Origin: Methanosarcina acetivorans C2A
Lineage (GTDB): Archaea > Halobacteriota > Methanosarcinia > Methanosarcinales > Methanosarcinaceae
DNA: 64,000 bases
Direction: 5' to 3'
Assembly: GCF_000007345.1 (NCBI RefSeq)
Contig: NC_003552.1
Span: 4,774,001-4,838,000, forward strand
The position numbers and the translations under genes are program-made. Position 1 is the stretch's first letter, and the number at the start of each line of letters is the position of its first letter. Shown here one piece after another: positions 27,166-36,646 of this stretch. Under the pieces are notes generated by a model, which was not told where the DNA came from, ran no database searches, and was given only the letters and a program-made list of their open reading frames with translations.

Positions 27166-28752
27166 ATGAAGAGAATAAGTTTTATACCCCTGAGATTCCT
27201 GGCACTCTGCTGCTTTGTCGGAGCGATGATTATCACTGCGGGATGTTTAGGACAGAGTGCTCAGACAGAAGACAATGTCCAAGAAGACAACATTCAGACG
27301 CTTATCGTTGCCGGACCCGCTGATTTTGATTCGAGAATAGAGATGAAGATGAATGTGTATGATGTCTTCCTCGACATCAATGCCAATGGAAAAACTATTC
27401 CCGGCCATCTTGTCAGTTCATGGAACGAGTCTGATGACGGATTAACCTATACTTTCCAACTCAATAAGGGAATAGAGTTCCACGACGGGACGCAATGGAA
27501 CGCGAGTTCTGCTGCATGGTTCCTGGAATGGTGCAGTCAGGGGCCAAGGAAGAACGATATCGCATTCTCAAAGATATCCGATGTAAGTGAGGTCGATGAA
27601 CATACAATACAGGTCACTCTGAAAGAGCCATATGGAGCTTTCATCAAATCGCTCTCATCGGAGTCGAACAGCCATGTCATCGCACCAACATCGGTCGAAC
27701 CTGCCTGGAGTAACGATGGAGAGATCGTATCCTTTATCGGGACAGGGAAGTTCGAGGTTGAGAACTATGTAAAGGCACAGAGTGCAGAATTTGTGAGACA
27801 TGATCCGGCCTCAGGTGAAGGAACGCTAATTGACCGGATATCTTATCGGGTAATTCCTGATAGCTATGCCAGTGTATCGGCGTTGCGTGCAGGTGATGTG
27901 GATATAATTGGAGTGGCGGACCACCATTCAACGGTCCCATATGAGCAGATCCCCCAGATGATGAACGATCCGGATATCATCGTCGAAAAGCAGTCCTACG
28001 GAAGATATCAGGTTGTGGAACTGAACTGTAAAGAGGGGGCGCTTAGTGATATTCGTCTCCGGGAGGCGATCAACCTCGGGCTTGACCGGGATAAGATGGT
28101 TAAAGAACTCCTCGCCAGCGCTGCAGAACCTGCGTATTCGGTTGTATCCCCTGCGTACCCATGGGCCAGCAACCTTGCAGGGACGGAATATACCTATGAC
28201 CCGGAGAAAGCAAAGAACCTCCTTGACCAGGCAGGATGGGTAGTTGCCGGAGCCGATGAAATTCGGGAAAAGGACGGACAGAAACTGACACTTACCTATA
28301 TCGTTCCGCAGGGTGAAGCAAACTCCGACTCGATTGCCGTCTATATCCAGAGTGAGCTGAAGAAGATCGGGGTCGAAGTGGATATCCTTGTGCTTGAAAG
28401 CGGTGCCGCAGGAGAAGAACGTCAAAAGGGCAACTATGACATGTATCTGCACCACAGCTGGGGAGTTCCCGGGCTGCCCGAAGGACCGCTTACCGGAAAG
28501 TATCACTCTACCTGGGGGTCATGGCCGGTATCTTATCATGATGCTGAGCTCGACCAGCTGATCGAAACAGCCATCGCTACCGGTGCAGATGAAGATTATA
28601 GCGCCGCATACCTGTATATTCAGGAGAAGTATGCCTGTATGCCGTTGTATGACATTGAGAAAATCGCTGCGTATAGAAAGGCTGTGAAAGGCTTCACGTT
28701 CTCTGCTTCGATCTACGGACTCGACCTGAGTACGGTTAGTATCGAACCTTAA
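27166..28752 (+). CDS. Nickel/peptide-type ABC transporter substrate-binding lipoprotein
   Basis: This protein of about 528 residues belongs to solute-binding family 5 (NikA/DppA/OppA). It starts with a lipoprotein signal ending in ITAGCLGQ, the Cys being the lipidation site. Family landmarks are VSSWNESDDGLTYTFQLNKGIEFHDGTQWNA early on and REAINLGLDRDKMVKELL in the middle. It captures its ligand outside the membrane for the permeases that follow. Start is ATG 27166 with AGAGGATTG upstream; TTG 27160 is in frame. The ligand may be Ni(II) with a chelator or an oligopeptide; the sequence alone does not decide. Confidence 0.88.
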   Translation: MKRISFIPLRFLALCCFVGAMIITAGCLGQSAQTEDNVQEDNIQTLIVAGPADFDSRIEMKMNVYDVFLDINANGKTIPGHLVSSWNESDDGLTYTFQLNKGIEFHDGTQWNASSAAWFLEWCSQGPRKNDIAFSKISDVSEVDEHTIQVTLKEPYGAFIKSLSSESNSHVIAPTSVEPAWSNDGEIVSFIGTGKFEVENYVKAQSAEFVRHDPASGEGTLIDRISYRVIPDSYASVSALRAGDVDIIGVADHHSTVPYEQIPQMMNDPDIIVEKQSYGRYQVVELNCKEGALSDIRLREAINLGLDRDKMVKELLASAAEPAYSVVSPAYPWASNLAGTEYTYDPEKAKNLLDQAGWVVAGADEIREKDGQKLTLTYIVPQGEANSDSIAVYIQSELKKIGVEVDILVLESGAAGEERQKGNYDMYLHHSWGVPGLPEGPLTGKYHSTWGSWPVSYHDAELDQLIETAIATGADEDYSAAYLYIQEKYACMPLYDIEKIAAYRKAVKGFTFSASIYGLDLSTVSIEP

Positions 28753-28763
28753 GAAGGTGTATT

Positions 28764-29723
28764 ATGGCCGGAGATATACCTATCTTATTAGCAAGAAGGA
28801 TACCATGGGCCCTTCTAACCATCTTTCTTGCATCAATTCTCGCATTTTCGATAATGTACTTTGCACCGGGAAATCCGGCCGAGATCATTTTAACACAGGA
28901 AACCGGAAATGAGCCGACAAGAGAGGCTGTTTTACTTTTCATGAACGGCCACGGGCTTGAACAACCTTTCTTAAAACAATACGCTGCCTGGATGACAAAC
29001 CTGTTTTCCGGAAGCCTTGGTATATCCCTCCGAACAGGTGATCCGGTTCTGGAAGAATTTACTACCCGTTTTCCGGCAACATTCATCCTTGCGGTGACGG
29101 CGATGATGCTTGCACTGGTAGTGGGCACCAGCATTGGTGTATTGTCAGCCATGAGGCCACATTCCCCGGTTGATCTATTTGGCAACTTCATCGCATCGAT
29201 GGGAACCTCAATACCTTCTTTCTGGCTTGCACTGCTGCTCATCCTCATATTCTCGATCCATCTTGATATCCTCCCTTCATTCGGATATGGAGGGATACAA
29301 CACCTTATCCTTCCAACAATGGCCCTCGGTTTTCTCCAGATATCAAGAATTTTGAGGATAACAAGAGAGAGCATGCTCGACGCCCTCTCCGAAGACTATG
29401 TCTTCGAAGCCTATGCAAAAGGCCTGAGGGAAAGAGAGGTTGTGGTGAAACATGCGTTTCGAAACGCTTCCGTCCCTGTTGTTACCCAGGCAGGACTCGA
29501 CATCGGAACACTCCTTGGCGGCACTGTGATCATCGAACAAATTTTCGGGTGGCCAGGAATAGGGAACTTTCTTCTGACATCGGTAATGAGCAGAGACTAT
29601 CCTGTCATTGCGGGATTTGTGCTCCTTATAGCTCTGATATTTGTGATCGTCAATATTCTCGTTGATATTCTGTATGTGTGCATCGATCCAAGGATGAAAC
29701 CGGGAGGAAACATTCATGGGTAA
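28764..29723 (+). CDS. Nickel/peptide-type ABC permease 1 (NikB/DppB-like)
   Basis: This is a 319-residue membrane protein with the N-terminal IPWALLTIFLASILAFSIMYFAPGNPAE of DppB/NikB, six transmembrane segments and the EAA-type loop AYAKGLREREVVVKHAFRNASVPVV. It forms half of the channel. It overlaps the next gene by 8 bp. The start follows GAAGGTG. Confidence 0.92.
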   Translation: MAGDIPILLARRIPWALLTIFLASILAFSIMYFAPGNPAEIILTQETGNEPTREAVLLFMNGHGLEQPFLKQYAAWMTNLFSGSLGISLRTGDPVLEEFTTRFPATFILAVTAMMLALVVGTSIGVLSAMRPHSPVDLFGNFIASMGTSIPSFWLALLLILIFSIHLDILPSFGYGGIQHLILPTMALGFLQISRILRITRESMLDALSEDYVFEAYAKGLREREVVVKHAFRNASVPVVTQAGLDIGTLLGGTVIIEQIFGWPGIGNFLLTSVMSRDYPVIAGFVLLIALIFVIVNILVDILYVCIDPRMKPGGNIHG

Positions 29724-30615
29724 CAGCTTGTATGGAAGAGGACAGAGCAGTCACCGAGAACAGAGCTGTCATTACCTACAGATCAAGTCCTCACGTATGA
29801 GTATAAAGGTGGTCATCAGCTGTATGGCTCTCTTTGCCTTTGCAGTAATGATTATCTTTCCAGGTGCATTAGCCCCCCATGATCCGAATGCTGTAGATCT
29901 TGACAACCGACTTGCAAAACCAGGAGTAGACCACCCATTTGGAACAGACCATCACGGTCGGGATATTCTTAGCCGGGTGATCTATGGGGCACAGACCTCG
30001 CTGGTAACTGCCCTCTCCGTAGTTGCCGTCGGTGCCATACTCGGTACCTTCATAGGCTTAGTTGCCGGATTTTTTGGAGGTGTTATTGATCAAACCATCA
30101 TGCGTATTGTAGACCTCTTCCTGGCATTTCCGGGGACAATCCTTTCTATAGCTCTGGTCGGATTATTTGGGGCTTCACTCTTCAACATAGTAATCGCACT
30201 CTCGGTGATGTGGTGGGTAAGTTATGCACGAATTATACGGGGATCTGTCCTCCAGGTAAAAGAGAAGGATTTTATCAAAGGAGCTCGGCTCATGGGGGGA
30301 AATTCATACTACATTATCAGGCAACATGTGCTCCCGAATGTACTCTCCCCTGTATTTGCCCTCGCCACACTTGATGTGGGATCCGCAATTCTTCATATCA
30401 CAGGCCTGAGCTTCCTCGGCCTCGGGGCCCAGCCCCCAACCCCGGAGTGGGGAGCGATGATTCAGGGAAGTATCGCTTTTATGGAGACCGCACCGCAGAC
30501 GATGATCTTCCCGGGACTGTGCATCATTATTACAGTCCTCTCATTCAACTGCCTGGGTAACTGGTTGAAAAAGAGAATTGATCCGATGAGGGCAGAGAAA
30601 ACTGATTTTCAATGA
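29716..30615 (+). CDS. Nickel/peptide-type ABC permease 2 (NikC/DppC-like)
   Basis: This 299-residue partner permease has the DppC hallmarks APHDPNAVDLDNRLAKPG, HPFGTDHHGRDILSRVIYGAQTS and the EAA loop GARLMGGNSYYIIRQHVLPNV. About 25 polar residues precede the first helix; a later ATG near residue 28 is possible but the 8-bp overlap with permease 1 favours 29716. It completes the channel. Confidence 0.92.
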   Translation: MGNSLYGRGQSSHREQSCHYLQIKSSRMSIKVVISCMALFAFAVMIIFPGALAPHDPNAVDLDNRLAKPGVDHPFGTDHHGRDILSRVIYGAQTSLVTALSVVAVGAILGTFIGLVAGFFGGVIDQTIMRIVDLFLAFPGTILSIALVGLFGASLFNIVIALSVMWWVSYARIIRGSVLQVKEKDFIKGARLMGGNSYYIIRQHVLPNVLSPVFALATLDVGSAILHITGLSFLGLGAQPPTPEWGAMIQGSIAFMETAPQTMIFPGLCIIITVLSFNCLGNWLKKRIDPMRAEKTDFQ

Positions 30616-30630
30616 ACGGGAACAGAGAAC

Positions 30631-31611
30631 ATGGATAACTTATCGTCTGAATTTACCAGTGAAACAGGCAAAGAGCCCATTCTACGTGTCAGAGATCTGA
30701 ATACAATATTTCTCACGGCAAATGGTCCGGTACAGGCAGTGAACGGCCTTGATTTTGACCTGAAGGAAAGGGAAAGAATGGCCATTATAGGAGAATCCGG
30801 ATGCGGCAAGTCTGTGCTTGCCCAGACCATACTAAAGCTCCTCCCATATAATGCACGAGTATCCGGGGAGATAATTTTTCACAATCAAGATCTGCTGGGT
30901 GCAGGGCAGGACCAGATGGTTAAGATCAGAGGTGGAGAGATCGGTTTGATCCCACAACAGCTCTCCTCCCTTGACCCTCTTATGAAAATTAAGGGCCAGA
31001 TTCGGAAAGCAATACAACCAAATGGAGGTTCCCGGGATAAAAAACAACTCTACCGGAAAGCTTTCGATCTCCTTAGCTCGGTTGGACTTGATCCGCAGGT
31101 ATCGAACAGATATCCGCATCAACTCTCAGGAGGGATGAACAGGCGAGTTTTGGTCTCGATTGGCATTGCACAAAATCCGGACCTCCTCATCGCAGACGAG
31201 CCAACTACCGGGTTGGACACGATTCTCAGGAACAAAACCGTGAAGCTGATAGATCGCATTACCGCAGGGCGTTCTCTCCTGCTGATCACCCATGATATCG
31301 GCGCGGCACAGATCTGTGAAAATCTTGCGGTGATGTATGCAGGTGAAATTGTTGAGAGGGGGCCTGCAAAGGACGTACTCGACAACCCCAGGCACCCCTA
31401 CACACAGGGCTTGATGTCTTCGATGCCTTCAAGGGGAATGTACTCGATACCGGGTATGAGTCCGAGCCTGATACAACTCCCGACCGGATGTCGTTTCCAT
31501 CCCCGGTGCCCATATGCAAAAGAGAAGTGTGCAACGCACCATCCGGATATACGAGGAGAGAACATATGCGGAGAGAAGAGGGGAGTTCGGTGTCATTATG
31601 CTTGCAGTTGA
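30631..31611 (+). CDS. Nickel/peptide-type ABC ATPase 1 (NikD/DppD-like)
   Basis: This 326-residue ATPase has Walker A GESGCGKS, Q-loop PQQLSSLDPLM, signature LSGGMNRR, Walker B LLIADEP and the C-terminal oligopeptide-transporter extension with conserved cysteines (CRFHPRCPYAKEKC). The signature is LSGGMNRR instead of LSGGMRQR, a conservative change. The 3' end overlaps the start of the next ATPase by 14 bp. Confidence 0.92.
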   Translation: MDNLSSEFTSETGKEPILRVRDLNTIFLTANGPVQAVNGLDFDLKERERMAIIGESGCGKSVLAQTILKLLPYNARVSGEIIFHNQDLLGAGQDQMVKIRGGEIGLIPQQLSSLDPLMKIKGQIRKAIQPNGGSRDKKQLYRKAFDLLSSVGLDPQVSNRYPHQLSGGMNRRVLVSIGIAQNPDLLIADEPTTGLDTILRNKTVKLIDRITAGRSLLLITHDIGAAQICENLAVMYAGEIVERGPAKDVLDNPRHPYTQGLMSSMPSRGMYSIPGMSPSLIQLPTGCRFHPRCPYAKEKCATHHPDIRGENICGEKRGVRCHYACS

Positions 31612-32521
31612 ACACCTTTCCAAGACCTACACCAGTGGTTTTTTAATACACAGGGAAGAAGTGCATGCTGTAAGGGATGTGAGCTTTTCAATTAAGGGCA
31701 CTGAAATTTTCGGGATTGTGGGAGAGAGTGGGTGTGGAAAGACAACCCTGGGCAAGATGCTTGTACGCCTGCTGGATCCAACAGGAGGAAGAGTGACAAT
31801 TGGCGATCTCGACATCACACGCCTCAGGGGATCAGAGTTGCAGAGATACTGGCCAAATCTCCAGATGATCTTTCAGGACCCAAGAGCCTCGCTTAACCCA
31901 AGGATGCGGATTGGAGATTCCCTTGTGGAAGGTCTGAAGCTCTCCGGGGAGAGAGATTTGATCGAAGATACCGTACAGGAAATCATTCAGAATATGAACA
32001 TACGTGAGGAAATCCTGAATCGCTACCCTCATGAAGTAAGCGGTGGTGAAATTCAGAGAATAGTCATTGCCCGTGCAATTAGTCTCAACCCAAAACTGAT
32101 CGTTGCAGACGAACCCACATCAAACCTTGATCTATCTGTACAGGCACAAATTCTCACATTGATAAAGAAAGTACAGAAAGAACGTTCGATACCCTGTGTG
32201 CTCATATCCCATGATATTGAAGTTGTAAAATGGATGTGTAACCGGATTGCGGTGATGCTCCGGGGAAGGATTGTAGAGGAGGGGCCGACAGATGACGTGA
32301 TCCGGAACCCTCTGCACCCCTACACAGAGGAACTTATTAATGCCTCATCTTTTTGTGGTGAAACAACAGAATATCAAAACCCTGAGGCATCTCAGCCCAC
32401 GGATGAAGGTTGTCCGTATGCGGGGAGGTGCACAGCAGCCAGACAGGAATGCCGGATTGGCGAGGTCCGGTTAAGAGGCGGTATCCATAAGGTTGCCTGC
32501 AGGTCGGTCAGTGAGGATTGA
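31598..32521 (+). CDS. Nickel/peptide-type ABC ATPase 2 (NikE/DppF-like)
   Basis: This ATPase of about 307 residues has GESGCGKTTLGKML, FQDPRASLNPRM, VSGGEIQR, LIVADEPTSNLD and a C-terminal CPYAGRC...C extension. I chose ATG 31598 because the domain begins at once (LAVEHLSKTY) and GAGGGGAG lies upstream; longer in-frame starts would overlap the previous gene by about 100 bp. With the four genes before it, it makes a complete importer. Confidence 0.9.
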   Translation: MLAVEHLSKTYTSGFLIHREEVHAVRDVSFSIKGTEIFGIVGESGCGKTTLGKMLVRLLDPTGGRVTIGDLDITRLRGSELQRYWPNLQMIFQDPRASLNPRMRIGDSLVEGLKLSGERDLIEDTVQEIIQNMNIREEILNRYPHEVSGGEIQRIVIARAISLNPKLIVADEPTSNLDLSVQAQILTLIKKVQKERSIPCVLISHDIEVVKWMCNRIAVMLRGRIVEEGPTDDVIRNPLHPYTEELINASSFCGETTEYQNPEASQPTDEGCPYAGRCTAARQECRIGEVRLRGGIHKVACRSVSED

Positions 32522-32599
32522 AACTTCCGGATTTCCATACATTCATTAAATTAAGACTGATTAAATTAAGAGTGTAATGCCCCTCTTGAGGAGCCGGAT

Positions 32600-33592
32600 A
32601 TGGATTACTCCCTAATTTTTTCCGAAGCTATGAAGCTATTCTCGATAATGCTCCCGATGATATTTATCGGCTTTTTTCTATCAAATCTCCTGAGGGCAAC
32701 CCGGTATCTAGAATACACCAGCATCCCCATGGCGTCTATCACGGAAATGGCCCGCCTTCCAAAAACATGCTCTTCTGTGCTCACCTTCTTTTTTTTAAAC
32801 TCCTGGTCGGGAATGGGCATGCTCTCTTCCTTCTTTCATAAGCGGATTCTCGGAGAGCGGGACGTCATTGTGACAGTCCTGATCGCTCAGCTACCAAAAG
32901 GGCTTCATAGTGCAATATTTTTTCAAGCACCTGTTGCACTCGCAGTACTTGGTTATGAAATCGGATTGCTGCTCCTCTTTTTAGAACTTCTGGTTTTCGC
33001 TGGTATTGCAGTTGCCGGAATATTCATAGGTAGAAAAATTCTTTTTAAAAATCCTTCGGAACATGGAGATAATACCGAACTGTCCATTTCAGAGGAAAAG
33101 GAAAAAGAGAAGGAAAAAGAAACCGGGTGCATAGCCAGAGCAGGAGCTGTACTTCAAAAAAGTTTTCATGAGTTCGGAAAGGTTGCCCTTGTCCTGGTTC
33201 CAACGACATTTTTATTCATTATCATCCTTAACCTGGGCCTGGCAGAGTACTCGGCAGAGACGCTTCAACCCCTCATGAACCCCCTTCGACTGCCGGATGC
33301 TGCAGTAATTGTATTTGCAGCAAGCTTTTTGAGTCAGATAGCCGTCCTTTCGGCAGCTGGCACAATAGTCGTAATAGAACAAATAACCGTTCTTCAGTGT
33401 CTTGAGATGCTCTTCATTGCCCGGGTACTACACCTTGGAATTGGTTATGTTAAGACGTCTCTTCCGACAAATATCGCCCTATTCGGGAGAAAACTCGGTC
33501 TTCGAGTAACCTGCGTGGAGGGCTTCATGGTTGAAACAGGGCTGACATGTATCGTTTTACTCCTCATAATACTGCAAACGTACCCGGGTTGA
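32600..33592 (+). CDS. Gate/nucleoside-recognition domain membrane protein
   Basis: This 330-residue integral membrane protein has about eight to ten hydrophobic segments in two similar halves, separated by a highly charged Glu/Lys loop (about 165-182). Segments with STEMARLPKTCSSVL and NSWSGMGMLSSFF resemble the Gate (PF07670-like) domains also found in FeoB-type and nucleoside transporters. It lies 78 bp after the ABC operon, behind GAGGAGCC, in the same direction. A role in moving the same substrate or a metal ion is inference from position. Confidence 0.65.
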   Translation: MDYSLIFSEAMKLFSIMLPMIFIGFFLSNLLRATRYLEYTSIPMASITEMARLPKTCSSVLTFFFLNSWSGMGMLSSFFHKRILGERDVIVTVLIAQLPKGLHSAIFFQAPVALAVLGYEIGLLLLFLELLVFAGIAVAGIFIGRKILFKNPSEHGDNTELSISEEKEKEKEKETGCIARAGAVLQKSFHEFGKVALVLVPTTFLFIIILNLGLAEYSAETLQPLMNPLRLPDAAVIVFAASFLSQIAVLSAAGTIVVIEQITVLQCLEMLFIARVLHLGIGYVKTSLPTNIALFGRKLGLRVTCVEGFMVETGLTCIVLLLIILQTYPG

Positions 33593-33673
33593 GAAGAAAA
33601 ACACTCAGATACCTGCGTAAGAGCCGGCGGATTCGGGTGCCGAACTGTCTTTCGATCCGCCACCAGTTACGAA

Positions 33674-34243
33674 CTATTTATCTTTAAATACCTTCATAAA
33701 AATTGTATTTTCGGAGATTCTACTCTCGGTATCGACTCCGTATGATTCAAATAAACTTTTGAATGTTGTTAAATTTAATTTAGAATTATTAAGACCCAGA
33801 CTATGAGTTAGTGCCAGCAAATAGTAGTCGCCATTGTCCTTGCAGTCTACTGTATCAAACAGGTGTGATGTTCTAAAAACAACCGTTAGCCCATCTACAA
33901 CTTCTTTCAGACTGCACTCCTTAAGAGACTTCTGAAGAAAGAACTCTACTACACATTCTATGGGTTTGTTTTTTGTCACATATTCCTTAAATCGCTCAAA
34001 ATTGGCAGTTTCCATCAGTATTTTTAAAGCTCCTTTTTGGACACAACAAACCGAACCTATCGATTCACAACCCAGCCAAAATTTTTGTTCAAGAGTTAAT
34101 TCCGGGCACTGTTTTGAATTGTTTTCCAGACATTCCAATGCTAGTTCCAGGGCTTTTTGTTGTGTTTCAAATTTTTCTGCGTGCTTTTTTAATAATCCCC
34201 AATGTTTCTCTGAAATGGTGGTGGCAACGCGGCGTCTTTTCAA
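33674..34243 (-). CDS. Unknown protein with possible N-terminal DNA-binding helix pair
   Basis: This 189-residue protein begins MKRRRVATTISEKHWGLLKKHAEKF followed by a helix with QQKALELALECLE, a pattern reminiscent of ribbon-helix-helix repressors (short strand, two helices). The rest (about 50-189) has several cysteines and no recognised family. The gene is AT-rich compared with the transporter operon beside it. Convergent with the gate-domain gene, it ends 82 bp from it. A regulator is possible but unproven. Confidence 0.6.
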   Translation of the reverse strand: MKRRRVATTISEKHWGLLKKHAEKFETQQKALELALECLENNSKQCPELTLEQKFWLGCESIGSVCCVQKGALKILMETANFERFKEYVTKNKPIECVVEFFLQKSLKECSLKEVVDGLTVVFRTSHLFDTVDCKDNGDYYLLALTHSLGLNNSKLNLTTFKSLFESYGVDTESRISENTIFMKVFKDK

Positions 34244-34582
34244 ATGTTACACCTCATGATTCTATTCCTCTTATTCGCTTCATTAGTGTTTTCATGTACA
34301 TCCCGGACATACGATATGCAGATAACCTATTTTTACATGTGTATATGTTTCTAGCTATATTCACAAAACGCTCGCATAAGGCAGTGTGTTCATTATTCTA
34401 TAAAATTACAAATCCTCTAAAATGACGGAGTAGAAACTCTACACTGATAAAGTGTCCACGAGATTTGAAAAATGAACAGGTTTTGTGATAAAATCTGTGC
34501 ACACTACGTAGAGCGAATTCGCAGAAAACATTGCCATAGATGAACTTTAGACTTAGGTTATAACGTAAGAGGTGAATTTTGA
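34244..34582. other. AT-rich intergenic region between divergent unknown genes
   Basis: No gene is supported; the two plus-strand frames are low-complexity shadows. This gap holds the divergent promoters of the 33674-34243 gene and the 34583 gene. The latter has a ribosome-binding site AAGAGGTGAAT. Confidence 0.4.
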
Positions 34583-35896
34583 ATGATAGATCTTAAACTT
34601 GATTTAAAAGTTAAAAATACTTTAGTGGGTGCTACACCTATAAAAACCATTAAACAAATGTGGGATGCAGCAATTCAGTATTATAACGACCCTGATAACC
34701 CTCTAAACGACTCAGAAGCAATGTATGCTATTCATGATCGTATGGATGCACGGTTAACTTTTCAAGATATTGCAAATGTTATGAGTGGAGTATACGCGGA
34801 TACATACTGGAACGGAACATTTATGGATCCTGTTATGCTCGCTAAAAACATGGTGCAAGGTTTAGCAATTGATCGTGATTTGGCTAACCGGTATGCTAGT
34901 GGTGCCATGTCTCTATGGAAGGGCATATTGGTGCGGAAGAATTTTTCCGACTCGGGGACAATTCCAGTAGCAAGCAGTTATACTTTGAGTATTGACGTAG
35001 TATGTAACCAAAATACACGTGTTCCTTCAACTGATGCGTTGATAAATAATTGGAACAATGAATATTGGAAAACACCGCAAGTTGATAAAAATTATATCTA
35101 TGTTCGTTGTCAAAACCTAAATTTCAAAGGAGACATTACAAATCCACAAATACAGTTGTTCTATACTGAAGCTGGATTTAATGCACCTCCTAGCTCTTGG
35201 ATACAAATGTTGACCGATGCCAAAAGCGCTAAAGAGGGGGATATACTGCTTTTGGGAGGAAAAACGGGACCAATGGCTGAAGGTGTTCGTGGGGTTAGTG
35301 AAGCATTTGTTTTTACTCCTAAAACTACAAATCATTTATGTCTCATTGCTGCGATAACGTCTGATTTCTTTACAAAAAACGATCCCTTAAAAAGCATTAA
35401 TTCAAACTGGGATACCGCAACCTGGATTAGACATAATGGGGCAGCCGGATGGCATAATGTAGATCCACAAAAATCTATTGAGTCAACACTTAAGTTCTAT
35501 AATCAAGATAGTCAACCGGAAAAATTTGCTTTTGAAGCCCACTGTAATAAAGTGCCAGAAGGCACAGTAGTAGCTCTTAAGTGTAATGATTCAAAATTAC
35601 AGTGCATACAAAGTGATGGTATTAAAATCTCACGAAAATACCAAACTGCCTTAATGGAAGCCACGGTACCCGCTAATTATCAAGGTGATCTTAAAGTCCT
35701 GATAAACACTCCCAATGGTAAACTCCTTCCCGAAGGTGCCTCAGTAGAGGTGTGTATGACATGGCTTCTTGATCATAGCCATAAACGATATTTAGATGCT
35801 GCCGATATGCTCCGTGCTAATGCAGACAGCAGAGCAAAAAAAGAGATCAGAGTGCCTATGGGCAGTTTTACTTTCATTGGAACTTCAAACGAATAA
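34583..35896 (+). CDS. Large soluble protein of unknown function, AT-rich gene
   Basis: This 437-residue protein has no signal peptide or membrane segment. The first third is helical and polar (TIKQMWDAAIQYYNDPDNPLNDSEAM). The middle (about 125-260) is strand-rich with Trp/Pro turns and a TTNHLCLIAAI segment like those of Ig-like beta-sandwich modules. The last part holds a WLLDHSHKRYLDAADMLRAN helix. No family is recognised. Codon use is markedly more AT-rich (many AAT, TTA, GAT, ATA) than nif or nik genes, which suggests transfer. A strong start (AAGAGGTGAATTTTGAATG) supports expression. Confidence 0.75.
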   Translation: MIDLKLDLKVKNTLVGATPIKTIKQMWDAAIQYYNDPDNPLNDSEAMYAIHDRMDARLTFQDIANVMSGVYADTYWNGTFMDPVMLAKNMVQGLAIDRDLANRYASGAMSLWKGILVRKNFSDSGTIPVASSYTLSIDVVCNQNTRVPSTDALINNWNNEYWKTPQVDKNYIYVRCQNLNFKGDITNPQIQLFYTEAGFNAPPSSWIQMLTDAKSAKEGDILLLGGKTGPMAEGVRGVSEAFVFTPKTTNHLCLIAAITSDFFTKNDPLKSINSNWDTATWIRHNGAAGWHNVDPQKSIESTLKFYNQDSQPEKFAFEAHCNKVPEGTVVALKCNDSKLQCIQSDGIKISRKYQTALMEATVPANYQGDLKVLINTPNGKLLPEGASVEVCMTWLLDHSHKRYLDAADMLRANADSRAKKEIRVPMGSFTFIGTSNE

Positions 35897-36069
35897 ATAT
35901 TAGAACTTTTCTATTCCGATTACTGTCTAGTCTATGAGGGATGAACAATCTATAAGCTCAACCCTAGCTGGAAAAACTCTAATTCCCTGTAGACTCCACA
36001 GTACCAAAAACCTGATTGCTATATTGAACCGGATTTGTCGCTCTCACATACTTTTCTCAATACTATTCT

Positions 36070-36640
36070 CTTTTCATGGTTTTCAGAACAACTGCATCTT
36101 CCGGATTTTCACTTTCCGTGTTAAAACCCACATCTTCAAAAAGCTCCATCCATGAAGCTTCCGAGAGTTGGGGCTCATAGTGATGTTAATGTGCCAGCGG
36201 CTCAACTGCAATTAATGATCGTCTTTTTTCAGCACTCTCTTGATCTTAAAAAGAGCGAACTTAACATCCTCCAGGTGATGGAGCATGAAATAGCATGTAG
36301 TGACATTGATCGAATAGTCCTCAAAAGGCAGGGTATAAGCGCTGCCTGTTCTGAACCCACATTCGGCACACCAAGAACTTCTGCATTCATCCGAGTTGTT
36401 TTTTGCAAGTTCCATTGTAAGGCTTCCGAAACCGCTGCCGAGATCAAGGATGTTTTCTCCTTTTATGTCTGGAAATAATAAAGCAGGAAAAAACTGTGCC
36501 CTCACAAGGGCCACAGGGCTTCAGGAAATTCTGCTTTTTTTTCTTTTTCTGTGTTTATTTATACAGATAGAAAGGATAGCATAGCCCTTTGACTCATTAA
36601 TGCCATCAGACCCCGGAAATAAGCGCTGTCTACAATCTAC
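36070..36640 (-). pseudogene. Decayed SAM methyltransferase, paralogue of the gene at 40120
   Basis: On the minus strand the pieces SAYFRGLMAL, EFPEA.., VRAQFFPALLFPDIKGENILDLGSGFG, TMELAKNN, GSAYTLPFE, FMLHHLEDVKFALFKIKRVLKK and, in another frame, WMELFEDVGFNTES align in order with the intact protein at 40120-41001. Stops, frameshifts and a deletion of about 25 residues after TMELAKNN break it, and the N-terminal 85 or so residues are missing. It ends abruptly 7 bp from the stop of the neighbouring large lipoprotein gene. Confidence 0.85.
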
Positions 36641-36646
36641 TGCTGG

